64,000 nt of DNA from Metabacillus litoralis. GTDB taxonomy: Bacteria > Bacillota > Bacilli > Bacillales > Bacillaceae. A model generated the notes under the pieces. It did no database searches and had not been told where the DNA came from. It saw nothing but the letters and a program-made list of their open reading frames with translations. Positions 9,445 through 19,054 of this stretch are shown piece by piece. Within the stretch, counting starts at the first letter, position 1, and each line of letters opens with the position of its first letter. The DNA lies in NCBI RefSeq assembly GCF_003667825.1, contig NZ_CP033043.1:993001-1057000 (forward strand), given 5' to 3'. The translations under genes and the position numbers were made by a program.

Positions 9445-9646
9445 ATGAAAAAACATTGTTGTGAGGATAATGGATTACCATGCAAATTTTGAGTGTGAAA
9501 TACATGAGAATCCGTTTGAGTGTCCTGACAAAATAATCATTTTTGATGAACGGAATAATGAATACGGTTTAATAATACATGATGGTGGAGCTTCGAGTAT
9601 CAGCATCGACTTTTATCCTTGGTGTGGTTCAAAACTTAAAAATTAA
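9445..9646 (+). pseudogene. Small Cys-rich protein (DUF6980-like), frameshifted
   Basis: RBS AAGGAGAAGTGA precedes ATG 9445, which reads MKKHCCED and then leaves frame. One extra base near 9464 explains this: the next frame gives MDYHANFECEIHENPFECPD, KIIIFDERNNEYGLIIHDGG and SISIDFYPWCGSKL. From memory this fits a small family starting MKKHCCEEM and ending with CPWCGSKLP plus a helix. Here the frame is broken early, one zinc-like Cys is Tyr (FYPWC), and the C-terminal helix is missing. Probably non-functional. Confidence 0.6.
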
Positions 9647-9678
9647 GAATTAAATACTTTCTTGTATTGTAATTAAGA

Positions 9679-9752
9679 TCTTCAGCAATAGAAAGCGCCT
9701 TTCTGGAACAAGGAAGGTGCTTATTTCAGCTTAAAGGCCAGATTGGAGAAGA
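9679..9752 (+). repeat. Island repeat copy 4 (long form)
   Basis: TCTTCAGCAATAGAAAGCGC leads into CCTTTCTGGAACAAGGAAGG and TGCTTATTTC. The GCGCCTT.C/G.AAGGTGC arms form a hairpin. A trailing segment GGCCAGATTGGAGAAG is shared with copy 6. Confidence 0.85.
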
Positions 9753-9876
9753 ACGATCAACTTTGAAATATGATAGAGATTGTGCAGAGATCTTCCTAAA
9801 GAAACGGAGCAGGATAGTTGAATAAGAAGAACGAATTATATAAGGGAATTTTATAAAATATTAAGGGGATAAATGA

Positions 9877-10305
9877 ATGCAACCAATTTTAAAAGTAATG
9901 AAATCTGATTTAGAAATAATGGCTACCTTTAGTGCTTTCAAACAACTACGTCCGCATTTAACAGAAGAAAAATTTTTAGGGAAAATTAGACGATTGCAAG
10001 AAAATTACGGTTTTAATTTAGTTGCAATCATTGAAAACGATGAAGTTAAAGCAGCCGCTGGATATAGGATTACTGAATCTCTAGCTTGGGGAAATTATTT
10101 TTATGTAGATGATTTAATTACGGATGAAACAAGCCGTCGAAAAGGATATGCGAAAATCCTATGGGATTGGCTAATAAGCCAAGCAAAGGGAAATGATTGT
10201 GAACAATTTCATCTAGATTCTGGTGTACATAGACACGATGCACATAGATTTTACCTTAAAGGTGGATTAGATATTACTTGTCATCATTTTCAAATGTCTC
10301 TTTAA
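9877..10305 (+). CDS. GNAT-family N-acetyltransferase
   Basis: 142-residue acetyltransferase. The acetyl-CoA loop is seen in DDLITDETSRRKGYAKILWD (R/Q-x-x-G-x-G/A type: RRKGYA) and the C-terminal FYLKGGL fits the fold. Domain spans the whole protein. Substrate unknown. RBS TAAGGGGATAA upstream of ATG 9877. Single-gene unit between repeat copies 4 and 5. Confidence 0.88.
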   Translation: MQPILKVMKSDLEIMATFSAFKQLRPHLTEEKFLGKIRRLQENYGFNLVAIIENDEVKAAAGYRITESLAWGNYFYVDDLITDETSRRKGYAKILWDWLISQAKGNDCEQFHLDSGVHRHDAHRFYLKGGLDITCHHFQMSL

Positions 10306-10307
10306 CT

Positions 10308-10346
10308 ACGGGAGCGTTTCTGCAATAGCAGCAGAAACGCTCTTTG
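10308..10346 (+). repeat. Island repeat copy 5 / terminator hairpin
   Basis: GAGCGTTTCTGC-AATAGCA-GCAGAAACGCTC is a 12-bp perfect stem just after the acetyltransferase stop. It shares CTGCAATA and the GAGCG ends with the repeat family but not its full core. Confidence 0.55.
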
Positions 10347-10416
10347 ACTAATGGTCAGGTTAGTAAAAGAGAAAGTGTTAAAAAGAATTAATAACATGGG
10401 GGAAGAAAAAATTTAG

Positions 10417-11235
10417 TTAAATATCATTAACAAACGAGTAATAATATGAACTTTCAGGGATTAATTTCACCAAAGATTGAATCAAGTCTTCGATTGAAAA
10501 GAGTACGCTTGTTCCAAGCCAAGAGCCAGGTAAAAATTCTGCAGGTAACATTGGGTCTCGTGTAATTAAATTATCTCTCACATCCTTAAGTGATAAAAGC
10601 ATTATAAAAATTTGTAATTCATCTGGATTTATATCATGTGTTAAAGAATTTACTAATGGTTTATATTGATTCTCAATTTTTACGTGTGTAAATTCATAGT
10701 CTTTATTGATTTTCTCCAAATCCCATAATATTTTAGGTTTTTTAGGACCTGATCCCCCTTCGGACTCTACGCCATTTAACAAGATTTCACTACTTGAAAG
10801 TATTGTTACATATTCTTCTATTTCTAAAGAGTCAATAAGATTTAGGACCTTATTAGTTATGTTCCATGGGTAAATATAAACGCTTTTATATAGCTGTCCA
10901 AATCCTAAATCTAATATACCTTTCCTAAAAGTATCCCTCTTCTTTCTAAGAATTTCTGGAATCTCCAATATTACAAGATACCATTTTCCATTCCAATGTT
11001 TAGTGTAATAGTTTTCTTTCTTAGAATACAGATTATAAGCGTCAAGGCCTCTTACTGTAATTTTATAATTTCCTCTACCAAATACATCAATATAAAGTAG
11101 TCTTTTTAATTTGGATAGAGTATTTCTAATGGACTGAGGAGTATAATCCATTGCTTCAAAAATTTCAATTACTGCTTTTCCTGTCATCTCAGACTTCTTG
11201 GATAATAAATATAATAACTGTTTTTCAACGGTCAC
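10417..11235 (-). CDS. PaaX-family transcriptional regulator
   Basis: 272 residues from GTG 11235, chosen because AGAGGTG lies 6 nt upstream; the longer frame from 11280 lacks a ribosome site. The N-terminal winged helix (about 5-70) is followed by a Cas2-like middle domain (KWYLVILEIPEILRKKRDTF) and a C-terminal PaaX domain (WDLEKINKDYEF, RDPMLPAEFLPGSWLG). PaaX proteins repress phenylacetate and related catabolic genes, sensing CoA thioesters. It is divergent from a broken E1-alpha gene, perhaps its former target. No paa genes are present. Confidence 0.8.
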   Translation of the reverse strand: MTVEKQLLYLLSKKSEMTGKAVIEIFEAMDYTPQSIRNTLSKLKRLLYIDVFGRGNYKITVRGLDAYNLYSKKENYYTKHWNGKWYLVILEIPEILRKKRDTFRKGILDLGFGQLYKSVYIYPWNITNKVLNLIDSLEIEEYVTILSSSEILLNGVESEGGSGPKKPKILWDLEKINKDYEFTHVKIENQYKPLVNSLTHDINPDELQIFIMLLSLKDVRDNLITRDPMLPAEFLPGSWLGTSVLFSIEDLIQSLVKLIPESSYYYSFVNDI

Positions 11236-11415
11236 CACTCTCACCTCTAAATTGAATAATAACGAACTAATATTATACAAGTATTCACCTGTGAATTTAT
11301 GGAGAATTATTTATCTCAGTAATTCTGTTATTAAAACAGTTGACAAATTATTACAGTGATTATAACATAAAAAATAACGAAAGTGCTAATTTTAGTTATA
11401 TATATTCTAACCTAG

Positions 11416-12541
<1,126 letters not shown>

Positions 12542-12658
12542 ATTGTATTATTAAATGACCTGCTGTAGCACTATGCCTAATAGAGAAATTTTAGTTATTT
12601 TTTTAAGTTAAATAAAATAATTGCTTATTATAATTGCAGAGAAAATGGATAAATGTTA

Positions 12659-12730
12659 TTCCACAAACGAAGCGCCTTTCTGGAACAGGGGAAGACGTTT
12701 TCTCAGTTAGTGCCAGATCGGAGAAGGTCA
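12659..12730 (+). repeat. Island repeat copy 6 (long form)
   Basis: TTCCACAAACGAAGCGCCTT, TCTGGAACAGGGGAAGACG, then GTTAGTGCCAGATCGGAGAA. It matches copy 4 over the core and trailing part. The rest of the 12542-12842 gap shows no gene. Confidence 0.85.
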
Positions 12731-12842
12731 ATTAGAATGAAATTGAGATTGTGAAGAGCTAAACTTAAACTGACCGACAGTTTAGTGGAAGAAGTGATAA
12801 AATAAAATGTAGATGATTGGATTGAAAAGTAGGTGAAGTGAA

Positions 12843-13283
12843 ATGTTAAATAAACAAGTTGGTAAGATTAATGAAATAGTTTTCCACAACACTTCTTACT
12901 ATAATGGAAAATATAGATACTTCCCAACGATTACAGCTTTAAAGGGTATACTAGATGAAATTATTAGTGCTAATTCAACTACCGATTATATAAGAATCAC
13001 ACCATTTTATATCAATGAACTATTGGATATGCAAATCGAATTTGAAGAATATATGTTTTTTATAGAATGTAGAGATTGGTTTGACGAGAAAATTCAGGAG
13101 GAGCATATTATAGATTGTCTTGATGTTCCAGATACATCAAGAACACTTAATGATTTTAGGTTAGGTTCAATATTATATCCTCTATGTCAAAAAGAAGATG
13201 TAGAGTCATTTGAAATTGCTCTTGAACAATATAAGGAGAGTTTAAGTGAACTTCTCCCCATAATATGGAAGTTGCAAAAATAG
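12843..13283 (+). CDS. Hypothetical protein
   Basis: 146-residue acidic, soluble protein; no family recognised. Helical, with no signal or membrane segment. Notable stretches are YYNGKYRYFPTITALKGIL near the N-terminus and FEEYMFFIECRDWFDEKIQE in the middle. RBS AGGTGAAGTGAA precedes ATG 12843. It is a stand-alone unit between repeat copy 6 and the weak copy 7. Proteins of this size beside SMI1/KNR4 genes can be immunity-type proteins, but nothing here proves it. Confidence 0.65.
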   Translation: MLNKQVGKINEIVFHNTSYYNGKYRYFPTITALKGILDEIISANSTTDYIRITPFYINELLDMQIEFEEYMFFIECRDWFDEKIQEEHIIDCLDVPDTSRTLNDFRLGSILYPLCQKEDVESFEIALEQYKESLSELLPIIWKLQK

Positions 13284-13391
13284 AAATGGAATTAACCACA
13301 GACCACGTACCATTTGGATATTTCTGCTTTGAAATCCATAGTGGGTAAAATAATAGTTGTTAAGCTAACAGGGGCGTTAATACATAACCCA

Positions 13392-13415
13392 CCTTCAGCA
13401 ATAAAAGCTCTTGGG
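13392..13415 (+). repeat. Weak island repeat copy 7
   Basis: CTTCAGCAATAAAAGCTCTT retains only the leader and start of the core. Confidence 0.35.
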
Positions 13416-13447
13416 CATTCTAAGAAAAATCTGAAAAATACAATGGG

Positions 13448-13990
13448 GTGTCAAAAATTATTGAAAGGGAATTTTATAAAGGTGAAGATTTTTGGAACGA
13501 GGATAGTAAGTATAAACGCATAGAATATCTAATAAACGATAAAGTAATAAAAAAAGCAGAAGAATACTTGGGAATTAAATTTCCTCAGTCATTTATAAAT
13601 TTAATGAAAATTCAAAATGGTGGTGAACTAAACTATCCTTATTTTATGTTACCTGATCTTACTGAAAAGCAAGAACTACCTAGCATTGAACCTATTCATT
13701 TTGAAGAGGACGATGAGAGTATATTATCGTCTAAAGAGTTATTAGCAGATACAAATCTTCCAAAAGAGTTTATTGTACTGTGGACTGATTGTCATTTCTG
13801 GGTTGTATTCGACTATCGAAATAAAATAGATAACCCTCCTGTTCTTTATGTGTTTGAGAATTATACAACAGAGGAAATCACATGGGAATTTGTGAAAATA
13901 ACAGACAGTTTTGATGATTTTTTAAAACAATTATTCCGAGTACCTCCTTTAGATTCAAAACAACTAAAAGGAAGTTATGGACAAAAATAA
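13448..13990 (+). CDS. SMI1/KNR4 (SUKH) family protein
   Basis: 180-residue SUKH-superfamily protein, many of which are immunity proteins to polymorphic toxins. Family features include the helix and turn YLGIKFPQSFINLMKIQNGG (about residues 42-61), then ELNYPYF and LPKEFIVLWTDCHFWVVFDY near the centre and the acidic FDDFLKQLF end. The GTG start at 13448 has only a weak, crowded ribosome site, so the start is uncertain. No toxin gene lies beside it. Confidence 0.8.
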   Translation: MSKIIEREFYKGEDFWNEDSKYKRIEYLINDKVIKKAEEYLGIKFPQSFINLMKIQNGGELNYPYFMLPDLTEKQELPSIEPIHFEEDDESILSSKELLADTNLPKEFIVLWTDCHFWVVFDYRNKIDNPPVLYVFENYTTEEITWEFVKITDSFDDFLKQLFRVPPLDSKQLKGSYGQK

Positions 13991-14080
13991 CTACTAAATT
14001 AATGGCGGAGATAATTCAAAAAAACCATTATCAGCAATAAAAGAACTAATCTGTAATAACATTCGTGTCTTTTTTATGTA

Positions 14081-14110
14081 AGAAAGCGCGATTGTTCAAC
14101 AGGGGCAGTC
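14081..14110 (+). repeat. Island repeat copy 8
   Basis: AAGAAAGCGCGATTGTTCAA then CAGGGGCAG. A fragment TATCAGCAATAAAAG at 14026-14040 may be a second partial copy. Confidence 0.55.
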
Positions 14111-14189
14111 CCTATCGTGCTAACGTATGCGAGTATTGGAATAAAAAGAGATAAAGAGATAAATTTATTAAATGACAAATTTATAAAAA

Positions 14190-14213
14190 TAAAGACCTCC
14201 GATAATAGAGGTC
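14190..14213 (-). terminator. Terminator of the minus-strand acetyltransferase
   Basis: GACCTC-TATTATCG-GAGGTC stem on the minus strand followed by TTTATTTTT. Confidence 0.8.
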
Positions 14214-14252
14214 GTGCCAAGAAGGCATTTTAGGTTATATTGAATAGTTCAT

Positions 14253-14678
14253 TCAACTTCCAAGAGAACCACCCATCTTTTCATAAAATCTTTGTGCACG
14301 GTAATTATCAGTTGCAGTTACCCACCCCATATGTGCATACGCATTTTCTTTTGTATATTTTTCGCATTGTTTAAACAGTTCTTGGGCTACCCCTGTCCCT
14401 CTTGCGATCTCAACTACAAATAAATCATTCATTACAGTTATTTTATCAGCTTTCGTTGTACTAAAACTAAAATATAATGTTGCAAAGCCGAGAAGTTTAC
14501 CATCTTGTTCAGCTACGAATTGAATACCTCTATTCTTTTCCAGTAAAGTGTCAATTAAATTATGTATGTTTTTAATAGGTGGTTTAGGTCGTTTATAAAA
14601 ATCAACGATATACTGATACATTAAATCGGTCAATTGGTTCATATCATCTTTTTCTACACATCTGATAATTAAGGACAT
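14253..14678 (-). CDS. GNAT-family N-acetyltransferase, slightly truncated
   Basis: 141-residue acetyltransferase with core strands GKLLGFATLYFSFST, MNDLFVVEIARGTGVAQELF (acetyl-CoA loop ARGTGVA) and YRAQRFYEKMGG. Substrate unknown. The reading stops at TGA 14253; had this codon been TGG the frame would go on WMNYSI to a TAA at 14235, which suits the usual C-terminal strand. A late nonsense change is therefore likely; effect unknown. RBS GGAGAGGGAGAGG. Minus strand, unlike most island genes. Confidence 0.85.
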   Translation of the reverse strand: MSLIIRCVEKDDMNQLTDLMYQYIVDFYKRPKPPIKNIHNLIDTLLEKNRGIQFVAEQDGKLLGFATLYFSFSTTKADKITVMNDLFVVEIARGTGVAQELFKQCEKYTKENAYAHMGWVTATDNYRAQRFYEKMGGSLGS

Positions 14679-14842
14679 TATGATTTCCTCTCCCTCTCCT
14701 ATTTAATACTTATTGTATAAATTTACACAAAAATGTAAAATTATACAATGATACAATTAGTTTTAATTTTATTTACTGAACTAACAGGTGCGATGTTGCG
14801 AAAAGGCAGCGAGGTATCCGTTTTAATTAGGAGGCGATAAAT

Positions 14843-15220
14843 ATGAATTTAGTCATATTGGAAACGTTATTCTCTGTTGTGAAATTACAAATAACAGAAG
14901 AGATACCATCTTGGGCAGGCAAAGGCGAATTCTTTTCAATTACACGTACAAACGAAGAACTCTCAATTGTATGTCCTACATCCATTGTTCCTGTTAGTAA
15001 TCTAAAGGACGTGGAACATGATTGGAAATGTATCAAAGTGGAGGGTGTATTAGATTTTAGTTTAACAGGAATATTATCTTCTTTAGCTAACCCATTGGCG
15101 GAAAACAATATAAGCATTTTTGCTATTTCTACTTTTAATACAGATTACTTGTTGATTAAAGTGCATTCCATAGAAAAAGCAAAATCAGTATTAGAGAATG
15201 CTGGTCATACATTTATCTAG
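14843..15220 (+). CDS. ACT-domain protein
   Basis: 125-residue protein resembling small two-ACT-domain proteins of the CASTOR-like group. Motifs are FFSITRTNEELSIVCP in the first half, then GVLDFSLTGILSSLANPLAE and ISIFAISTFNTDYLLIK in the second, the typical ACT ligand-binding turn. Such proteins bind amino acids; the ligand here is unknown. RBS TAGGAGGCGATAAAT gives ATG 14843. No biosynthetic partner lies nearby. Confidence 0.85.
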   Translation: MNLVILETLFSVVKLQITEEIPSWAGKGEFFSITRTNEELSIVCPTSIVPVSNLKDVEHDWKCIKVEGVLDFSLTGILSSLANPLAENNISIFAISTFNTDYLLIKVHSIEKAKSVLENAGHTFI

Positions 15221-15248
15221 TATTAAAAAGATACACAACTAAACGGGG

Positions 15249-15312
15249 GCTTTAGTTCAATAATATCTTCCGCAATAAAAGCGCCTTTCTTGAACTAAAG
15301 ATAAGTGTTATT
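15249..15312 (+). repeat. Island repeat copy 9 with long inverted arms
   Basis: CTTTAGTTCAA at 15249 pairs exactly with TTGAACTAAAG at 15290. Between them is the leader and core TCTTCCGCAATAAAAGCGCC plus TTTC. It is the best-preserved core after copies 4 and 6. Confidence 0.85.
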
Positions 15313-15455
15313 TTTGTTAGTGCAATATTTTTTAAGGACAAAGGTGTAATTCATTTAAGGAATGAGACCCGTAATTATCGGCGTAGCTTAGCTCAAGAAG
15401 GGTTCCTAGCTTTTTTATAGAATTAAAGAAGTAAAAGATAGAAAAGGTGAAATTG

Positions 15456-16265
15456 ATGAGCGAAATAATTAACTATTACAATCAATTTGATGAGTGGGGA
15501 AGGCTTGAACGTGAACCAATTGAATTCCAAGTAAATTGGCACTATATTAAAAAATATTTACCTAGATCAGGATATGTACTTGATAATGGTGCAGGACCAG
15601 GAAAATACTCAATGGAACTAGCCAAAGATGGCTATTATGTAACATTAACAGATTTAACTCCAAAGTTAGTCGAAATTGCAAAAGTAAAGGCAAAAGAAAT
15701 TGGTTTGGAAGGACAATTTAAAGAGTTCTATGCTGCTGATGCTAGAGAACTAAACATGTTAAAAGATGAACAGTTTGACTCAGCTTTAATGCTTGGTCCG
15801 ATGTATCATTTGCAGGCAGAAAATGACCGTGTTAAGGCAGTAAAAGAATTAAAAAGAGTGACAAAAAAGAATGGAATTGTTTTTGTTGCCTTTATGCCTA
15901 GGGTTAGACATATACTTACATCGCTCTTATCTCCTGAGAATTGGAAACCAAACAATAATGTTGATAATATTCTTCAATTTTCTCAATCAGGGTGCTTTAA
16001 TCACTCAGATAAGGGACGCTTTACAGGTGCATATTACTTTAATATTGAAGAAATCAACCCTTTTATGGAAGCACAAGGTTTTGAAACACTAGAGTTAATA
16101 GGTTCAAATGTAGGAGCAATATTAAACAATGATAGTTGGAATTACTGGAGAGATAAAGGTGAACAAGAAGTTAAGAAGTTTATTGAATTAATAACAGAAA
16201 AAGCAAAAGACCCTCATATTCTAGGTATTTCATCTCACTTACTTTACATTGGTAGGAAAAAGTGA
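15456..16265 (+). CDS. Class I SAM-dependent methyltransferase
   Basis: 269 residues from ATG 15456 (RBS AAGGTG 7 nt upstream). The Rossmann methyltransferase motif I is VLDNGAGPGKYSMELAKDGY, motif II YVTLTDLTPKLVEIA, and the post-core LMLGPMYHL and ELKRVTKKNGIVFVAF follow the family order. Domain covers about residues 30-180; the C-terminal part is variable. Substrate unknown. Single-gene unit in the island. Confidence 0.88.
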   Translation: MSEIINYYNQFDEWGRLEREPIEFQVNWHYIKKYLPRSGYVLDNGAGPGKYSMELAKDGYYVTLTDLTPKLVEIAKVKAKEIGLEGQFKEFYAADARELNMLKDEQFDSALMLGPMYHLQAENDRVKAVKELKRVTKKNGIVFVAFMPRVRHILTSLLSPENWKPNNNVDNILQFSQSGCFNHSDKGRFTGAYYFNIEEINPFMEAQGFETLELIGSNVGAILNNDSWNYWRDKGEQEVKKFIELITEKAKDPHILGISSHLLYIGRKK

Positions 16266-16418
16266 AACTAGGTATCATGTCTTTATGATCTTGTCAGGTT
16301 AGACGTCTAACACAGTGTTTAGCTTTTTGTGTTTGATTAATGTTGCAGGTTTTGAAAGACTTAAAGTTACGGGGCATTTTATAAAAAAATAAACATCTTG
16401 ATATAATGGGTGATTAAA

Positions 16419-16952
16419 ATGAATATTGATTTTTTATCAAAACATCCTGATAAGGTAATAGAAGTTTCTGAAATGATTTTTAATGAATTTGTATTGAAAA
16501 CGGGTAGTGGTATGAAATTTGAAGATGTTGTTAAATACTTTTCTAACACAAACTACAATACACTTCCTATTACACTTATTGCTTTAGAGAACGGAAAATG
16601 TTTAGGCACAGTATCAATCTTTGAAAACGACTTAAAAATAAGAAAAATATATAAACCTTGGCTTGCATCTCTATATACAAAACCAGAGTATCGTGGAAGA
16701 GGTGTTGGACAAAAATTAGTTTCTAAATCCATTGATATAGTTCAACAATTAGGGTTTAATGAAATTTATTTAAGAACAGAAGATGCATCTGACTATTATA
16801 TAACTAGAGGATGGACCTATCTTGAAACTGTTTCTGATGATAAACATGAAAAAATTGATGTATTAAAGTTAAAGTGTAATTTAATGAAGAAGTTTTATAA
16901 GAATGGGTTTATGGAATCTTCAACGAACGAAGCGCCTTTGTTTAATAATTAG
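16419..16952 (+). CDS. GNAT-family N-acetyltransferase with repeat-encoded tail
   Basis: 177 residues from ATG 16419 (GGGTGA 5 nt upstream). The acetyl-CoA site is SLYTKPEYRGRGVGQKLVSK (R-G-R-G-V-G), preceded by the beta strands LIALENGKCLGTVSIFEN. The reading frame continues into a copy of the island repeat, so the last residues (ESSTNEAPLFNN) are encoded by it. The ancestral stop was probably lost or the repeat was acquired there. Substrate unknown. Confidence 0.87.
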   Translation: MNIDFLSKHPDKVIEVSEMIFNEFVLKTGSGMKFEDVVKYFSNTNYNTLPITLIALENGKCLGTVSIFENDLKIRKIYKPWLASLYTKPEYRGRGVGQKLVSKSIDIVQQLGFNEIYLRTEDASDYYITRGWTYLETVSDDKHEKIDVLKLKCNLMKKFYKNGFMESSTNEAPLFNN

Positions 16953-16963
16953 AAGACGTTTTT
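16918..16963 (+). repeat. Island repeat copy 10 (overlaps a CDS)
   Basis: TCTTCAACGAACGAAGCGCC then TTTGTTTAATAATTAGAAG. It lies in frame with and finishes the upstream acetyltransferase. Confidence 0.75.
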
Positions 16964-16996
16964 GTTGTGGTATTGACGTATATTCCGACAAAACAA

Positions 16997-17015
16997 AAAG
17001 GGCTTATGCCCCTTT
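16997..17015 (-). terminator. Terminator of the minus-strand small-gene pair
   Basis: AAAGGGGCATAAGCCC followed by TTTTTG on the minus strand. Confidence 0.8.
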
Positions 17016-17030
17016 ATTACTTAGTAAGTA

Positions 17031-17186
17031 TTAATGAGTAATTATATATAAGAAGTTTCCAACTGATTCACCGATGCTAGCTGAGAAATTGAACAAACAA
17101 AAACAAAGTGCAGTAAATAAAGCTATTAAAGTAAAAGAAATTAGCGAACTATGTACATTTAGATATTTTGATAACTGATCAATCAT
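17031..17186 (-). CDS. Small single-helix membrane protein
   Basis: 51 residues, found by reading the minus strand: ATG 17186 with an excellent ribosome site (GAGAGGAGAATCTT) and TAA at 17031. It starts MIDQLSKYLNVHSS, then has one hydrophobic helix (LISFTLIALFTALCFCLFNF, about 15-34), and ends SIGESVGNFLYIITH. No homologue recognised. It follows the next listed small membrane gene by 111 bp and both share a terminator, so they may be a two-gene unit. Confidence 0.65.
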   Translation of the reverse strand: MIDQLSKYLNVHSSLISFTLIALFTALCFCLFNFSASIGESVGNFLYIITH

Positions 17187-17297
17187 AAGATTCTCCTCTC
17201 TATCTAGTTATATAATAACAGTATTGTTTCTGTATGCAAATTATTGGGTAATTCGCTATTCGCATAAATTGCGTAGAAACAAAAAACGGCCCAGTTA

Positions 17298-17504
17298 TTA
17301 CTGATCCGTTTCGGAAAGTACTTTTTCGTATTTTTGTACACCTAAATTTAATATAAAGGCAATCATACTCCAAACCAACAGAACTGTTGAAATTACAACA
17401 ACCGACCAATGGAAGATAGGAGATAGATTAGTATTTGAAACGATGCTCCTTAAGCTTAATCCTACAAGAAACATAGCCCATAGTAACGGTAGATTTTTTA
17501 CCAA
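17298..17504 (-). CDS. Small two-helix membrane protein
   Basis: About 68 residues from a TTG at 17504 (GGAG 8 nt upstream); a GTG at 17513 would lie too close to the ribosome site. Two hydrophobic helices are visible: PLLWAMFLVGLSL and FHWSVVVISTVLLVWSMIAF, then a charged end KYEKVLSETDQ. No family recognised. First of two minus-strand small membrane genes. Confidence 0.55.
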   Translation of the reverse strand: MVKNLPLLWAMFLVGLSLRSIVSNTNLSPIFHWSVVVISTVLLVWSMIAFILNLGVQKYEKVLSETDQ

Positions 17505-17614
17505 TATAGTCACTCCAACTTTACAATATTGTTAAATTATAACATAACACTTAATTTATATCGAAAAATCAAATGGATTTTTACGTCGCAGTGCAAGGAT
17601 ATCTTGAATTAAAG

Positions 17615-17650
17615 ATTTTCAACAATCAAAGCGCGATTGTTGCACAAAGT
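17615..17650 (+). repeat. Island repeat copy 11
   Basis: TTTTCAACAATCAAAGCGCG then ATTGTTGCACAAAG; CAACAATC and GATTGTTG are inverted, making a hairpin. Confidence 0.75.
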
Positions 17651-17708
17651 GATAGCTTTTACATATCGAAGAAGAACTATTAACAGAGTACTTTATAGGA
17701 GTGAGATT

Positions 17709-18056
17709 TTGAAAAAACATATTTTGATTTCTCTTTTAGCCTGCATATCTATGTTTATTAGTGGGTGTAATTTTTTTAAAGGGGATAAATTACCAATAGA
17801 GATGGTTGCCTTTAATAGCCTAACAAAAGAGGAACAAGATAAAATTCCTGTGTCTCCAAAAGATTCATCAGTAAAAAAAGTGACTGTAAATGATGAATTA
17901 AGTGAACAGCTTGGCAATAATCTTATCGGTAAGAGGCTATATGCAGTAATATTTAATGGTACTGAAACTGATTCTTTAGGCAAACTTATTGTCTATGTGG
18001 ATTTGAATAAAGAGACAGTTGTGGGAAAAGGTTACGAGAAAAAAATAAATAATTGA
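17709..18056 (+). CDS. Lipoprotein of unknown function
   Basis: 115 residues from TTG 17709, which has AGGAGTGAGATT upstream; the longer frame from 17637 starts inside a repeat copy. The lipoprotein signal is clear: KKHILISLLACISMFISGC with lipobox ISGC at about residue 20. The mature part is hydrophilic (NSLTKEEQDKIPVSPKDSSV) and ends with a beta-rich VIFNGTETDSLGKLIVYVD. I do not recognise the family. Last gene before the right island boundary. Confidence 0.75.
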   Translation: MKKHILISLLACISMFISGCNFFKGDKLPIEMVAFNSLTKEEQDKIPVSPKDSSVKKVTVNDELSEQLGNNLIGKRLYAVIFNGTETDSLGKLIVYVDLNKETVVGKGYEKKINN

Positions 18057-18100
18057 TTCTCCACAAACGGGCGCTTTTATGTAATAAAAGAGGAGCACAT
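18056..18100 (+). repeat. Island repeat copy 12
   Basis: GATTCTCCACAAACGGGCGC then CTTTTATGTAATAAAAG hairpin, directly after the lipoprotein stop. Diverged core. Confidence 0.55.
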
Positions 18101-18163
18101 ATTATACATGACTAATTTGTCTTCTCTTTATTTTTAAGTATTTATATAATATAGGCCTTGATA

Positions 18164-18171
18164 AATAATGA
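18164..18171 (+). repeat. Direct repeat AATAATGA, right island boundary
   Basis: Same 8 bp as 7241-7248; the ligase coding sequence resumes in it. Confidence 0.65.
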
Positions 18172-18834
18172 AGTCACAGCGATTTATCCTGAATTAATCA
18201 ATATAGATTTACCTAATGGTACTGTTATAGAAGGTGAAATAGTCGTTTCTGATGAACAGGGTAAACCTGACTTTCAGGCCACAATGGAACGTTTTAGATC
18301 CAGGAAAGCGCCGTATGAAATATTATATAATGTGTTTGACATCATTCAATATAATGATTAAAAAGCCGCTCACCTTCCATTATTAGAACGTAAAGAACTG
18401 CTGCAAAAAGTAATTCCTACTCATTCTCATATCCATGTAGTACAGTGGCTTCCAGGTAACGCTAATGCTTACTTTGACCTTGTTAAACAAAATCACCTTG
18501 AAGGAATTGTTATGAAGCGTTCTGATAGTCCCTATGAAGTTAACAAACGTTCATACAATTGGCTCAAAGTAATAAACTTTCAATATGATGATGTCTACAT
18601 TACAGGTATACGTAAAGGTGAGTTTGGGTGCTGTTATCATTCCTAGATAGGAGACCTGCTGGAATAATGGAATTTATGCCACCTGAAGCACGTAAAGAGT
18701 TGTATTCTATGTATATAACAAACTCAGGAAATGATAAATTTAAGATTATTGAACCTATTGAGTGCCGCATCAAATATCGTAACCTAACTAAGCAAGGTAA
18801 ATTACGTATTCCATCATTTGTGGAGTGGTTGTAA
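18164..18834 (+). pseudogene. 3' fragment of ATP-dependent DNA ligase (LigB type)
   Basis: Continues the ligase from NNEVTAIYPELINIDLPNGT through EGEIVVSDEQGKPDFQATME, RFRSRKAPYEILYNVFDIIQ, LEGIVMKRSDSPYEV (motif IV-like) and WLKVINF (motif V). It ends FKIIEPIECRIKYRNLTKQG and LRIPSFVEWL with stop at 18834. Lesions are an in-frame TAA at 18359 and a one-base shift near 18630. Together with the 5' part it makes a full-length but inactive ligase of about 270 codons. Confidence 0.88.
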
Positions 18835-19000
18835 TAAGCTCCACATTACATAATTTATTCTTTACTTAAATTAGTTTGAGGTGGGCGGATCTTCGGATTT
18901 AAATATCTACTTCTAAACTTTTTTTAATTTTATTAGGTATTATTCAAATTGTATGCTATCCTTAGTTAACCATTGAAATACCTTTTAGTATGTTTGCCTC

Positions 19001-19030
19001 CCCCCATTCATTTTAGAGTGGGGGTTTTTT
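19001..19030 (+). terminator. Terminator downstream of the ligase remnant
   Basis: CCCCCA ... TGGGGG stem followed by TTTTTT. Confidence 0.85.
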
Positions 19031-19054
19031 ATTGTCTAAAAAAATAGAGAAAAT

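Noticed and set aside
13314..13523. 69-codon frame overlapping the SUKH gene
   Set aside because: No ribosome site; overlaps the better supported frame and a repeat copy.
18628..18834. Separate small gene ending IPSFVEWL
   Set aside because: It is the 3' end of the broken ligase in a shifted frame.
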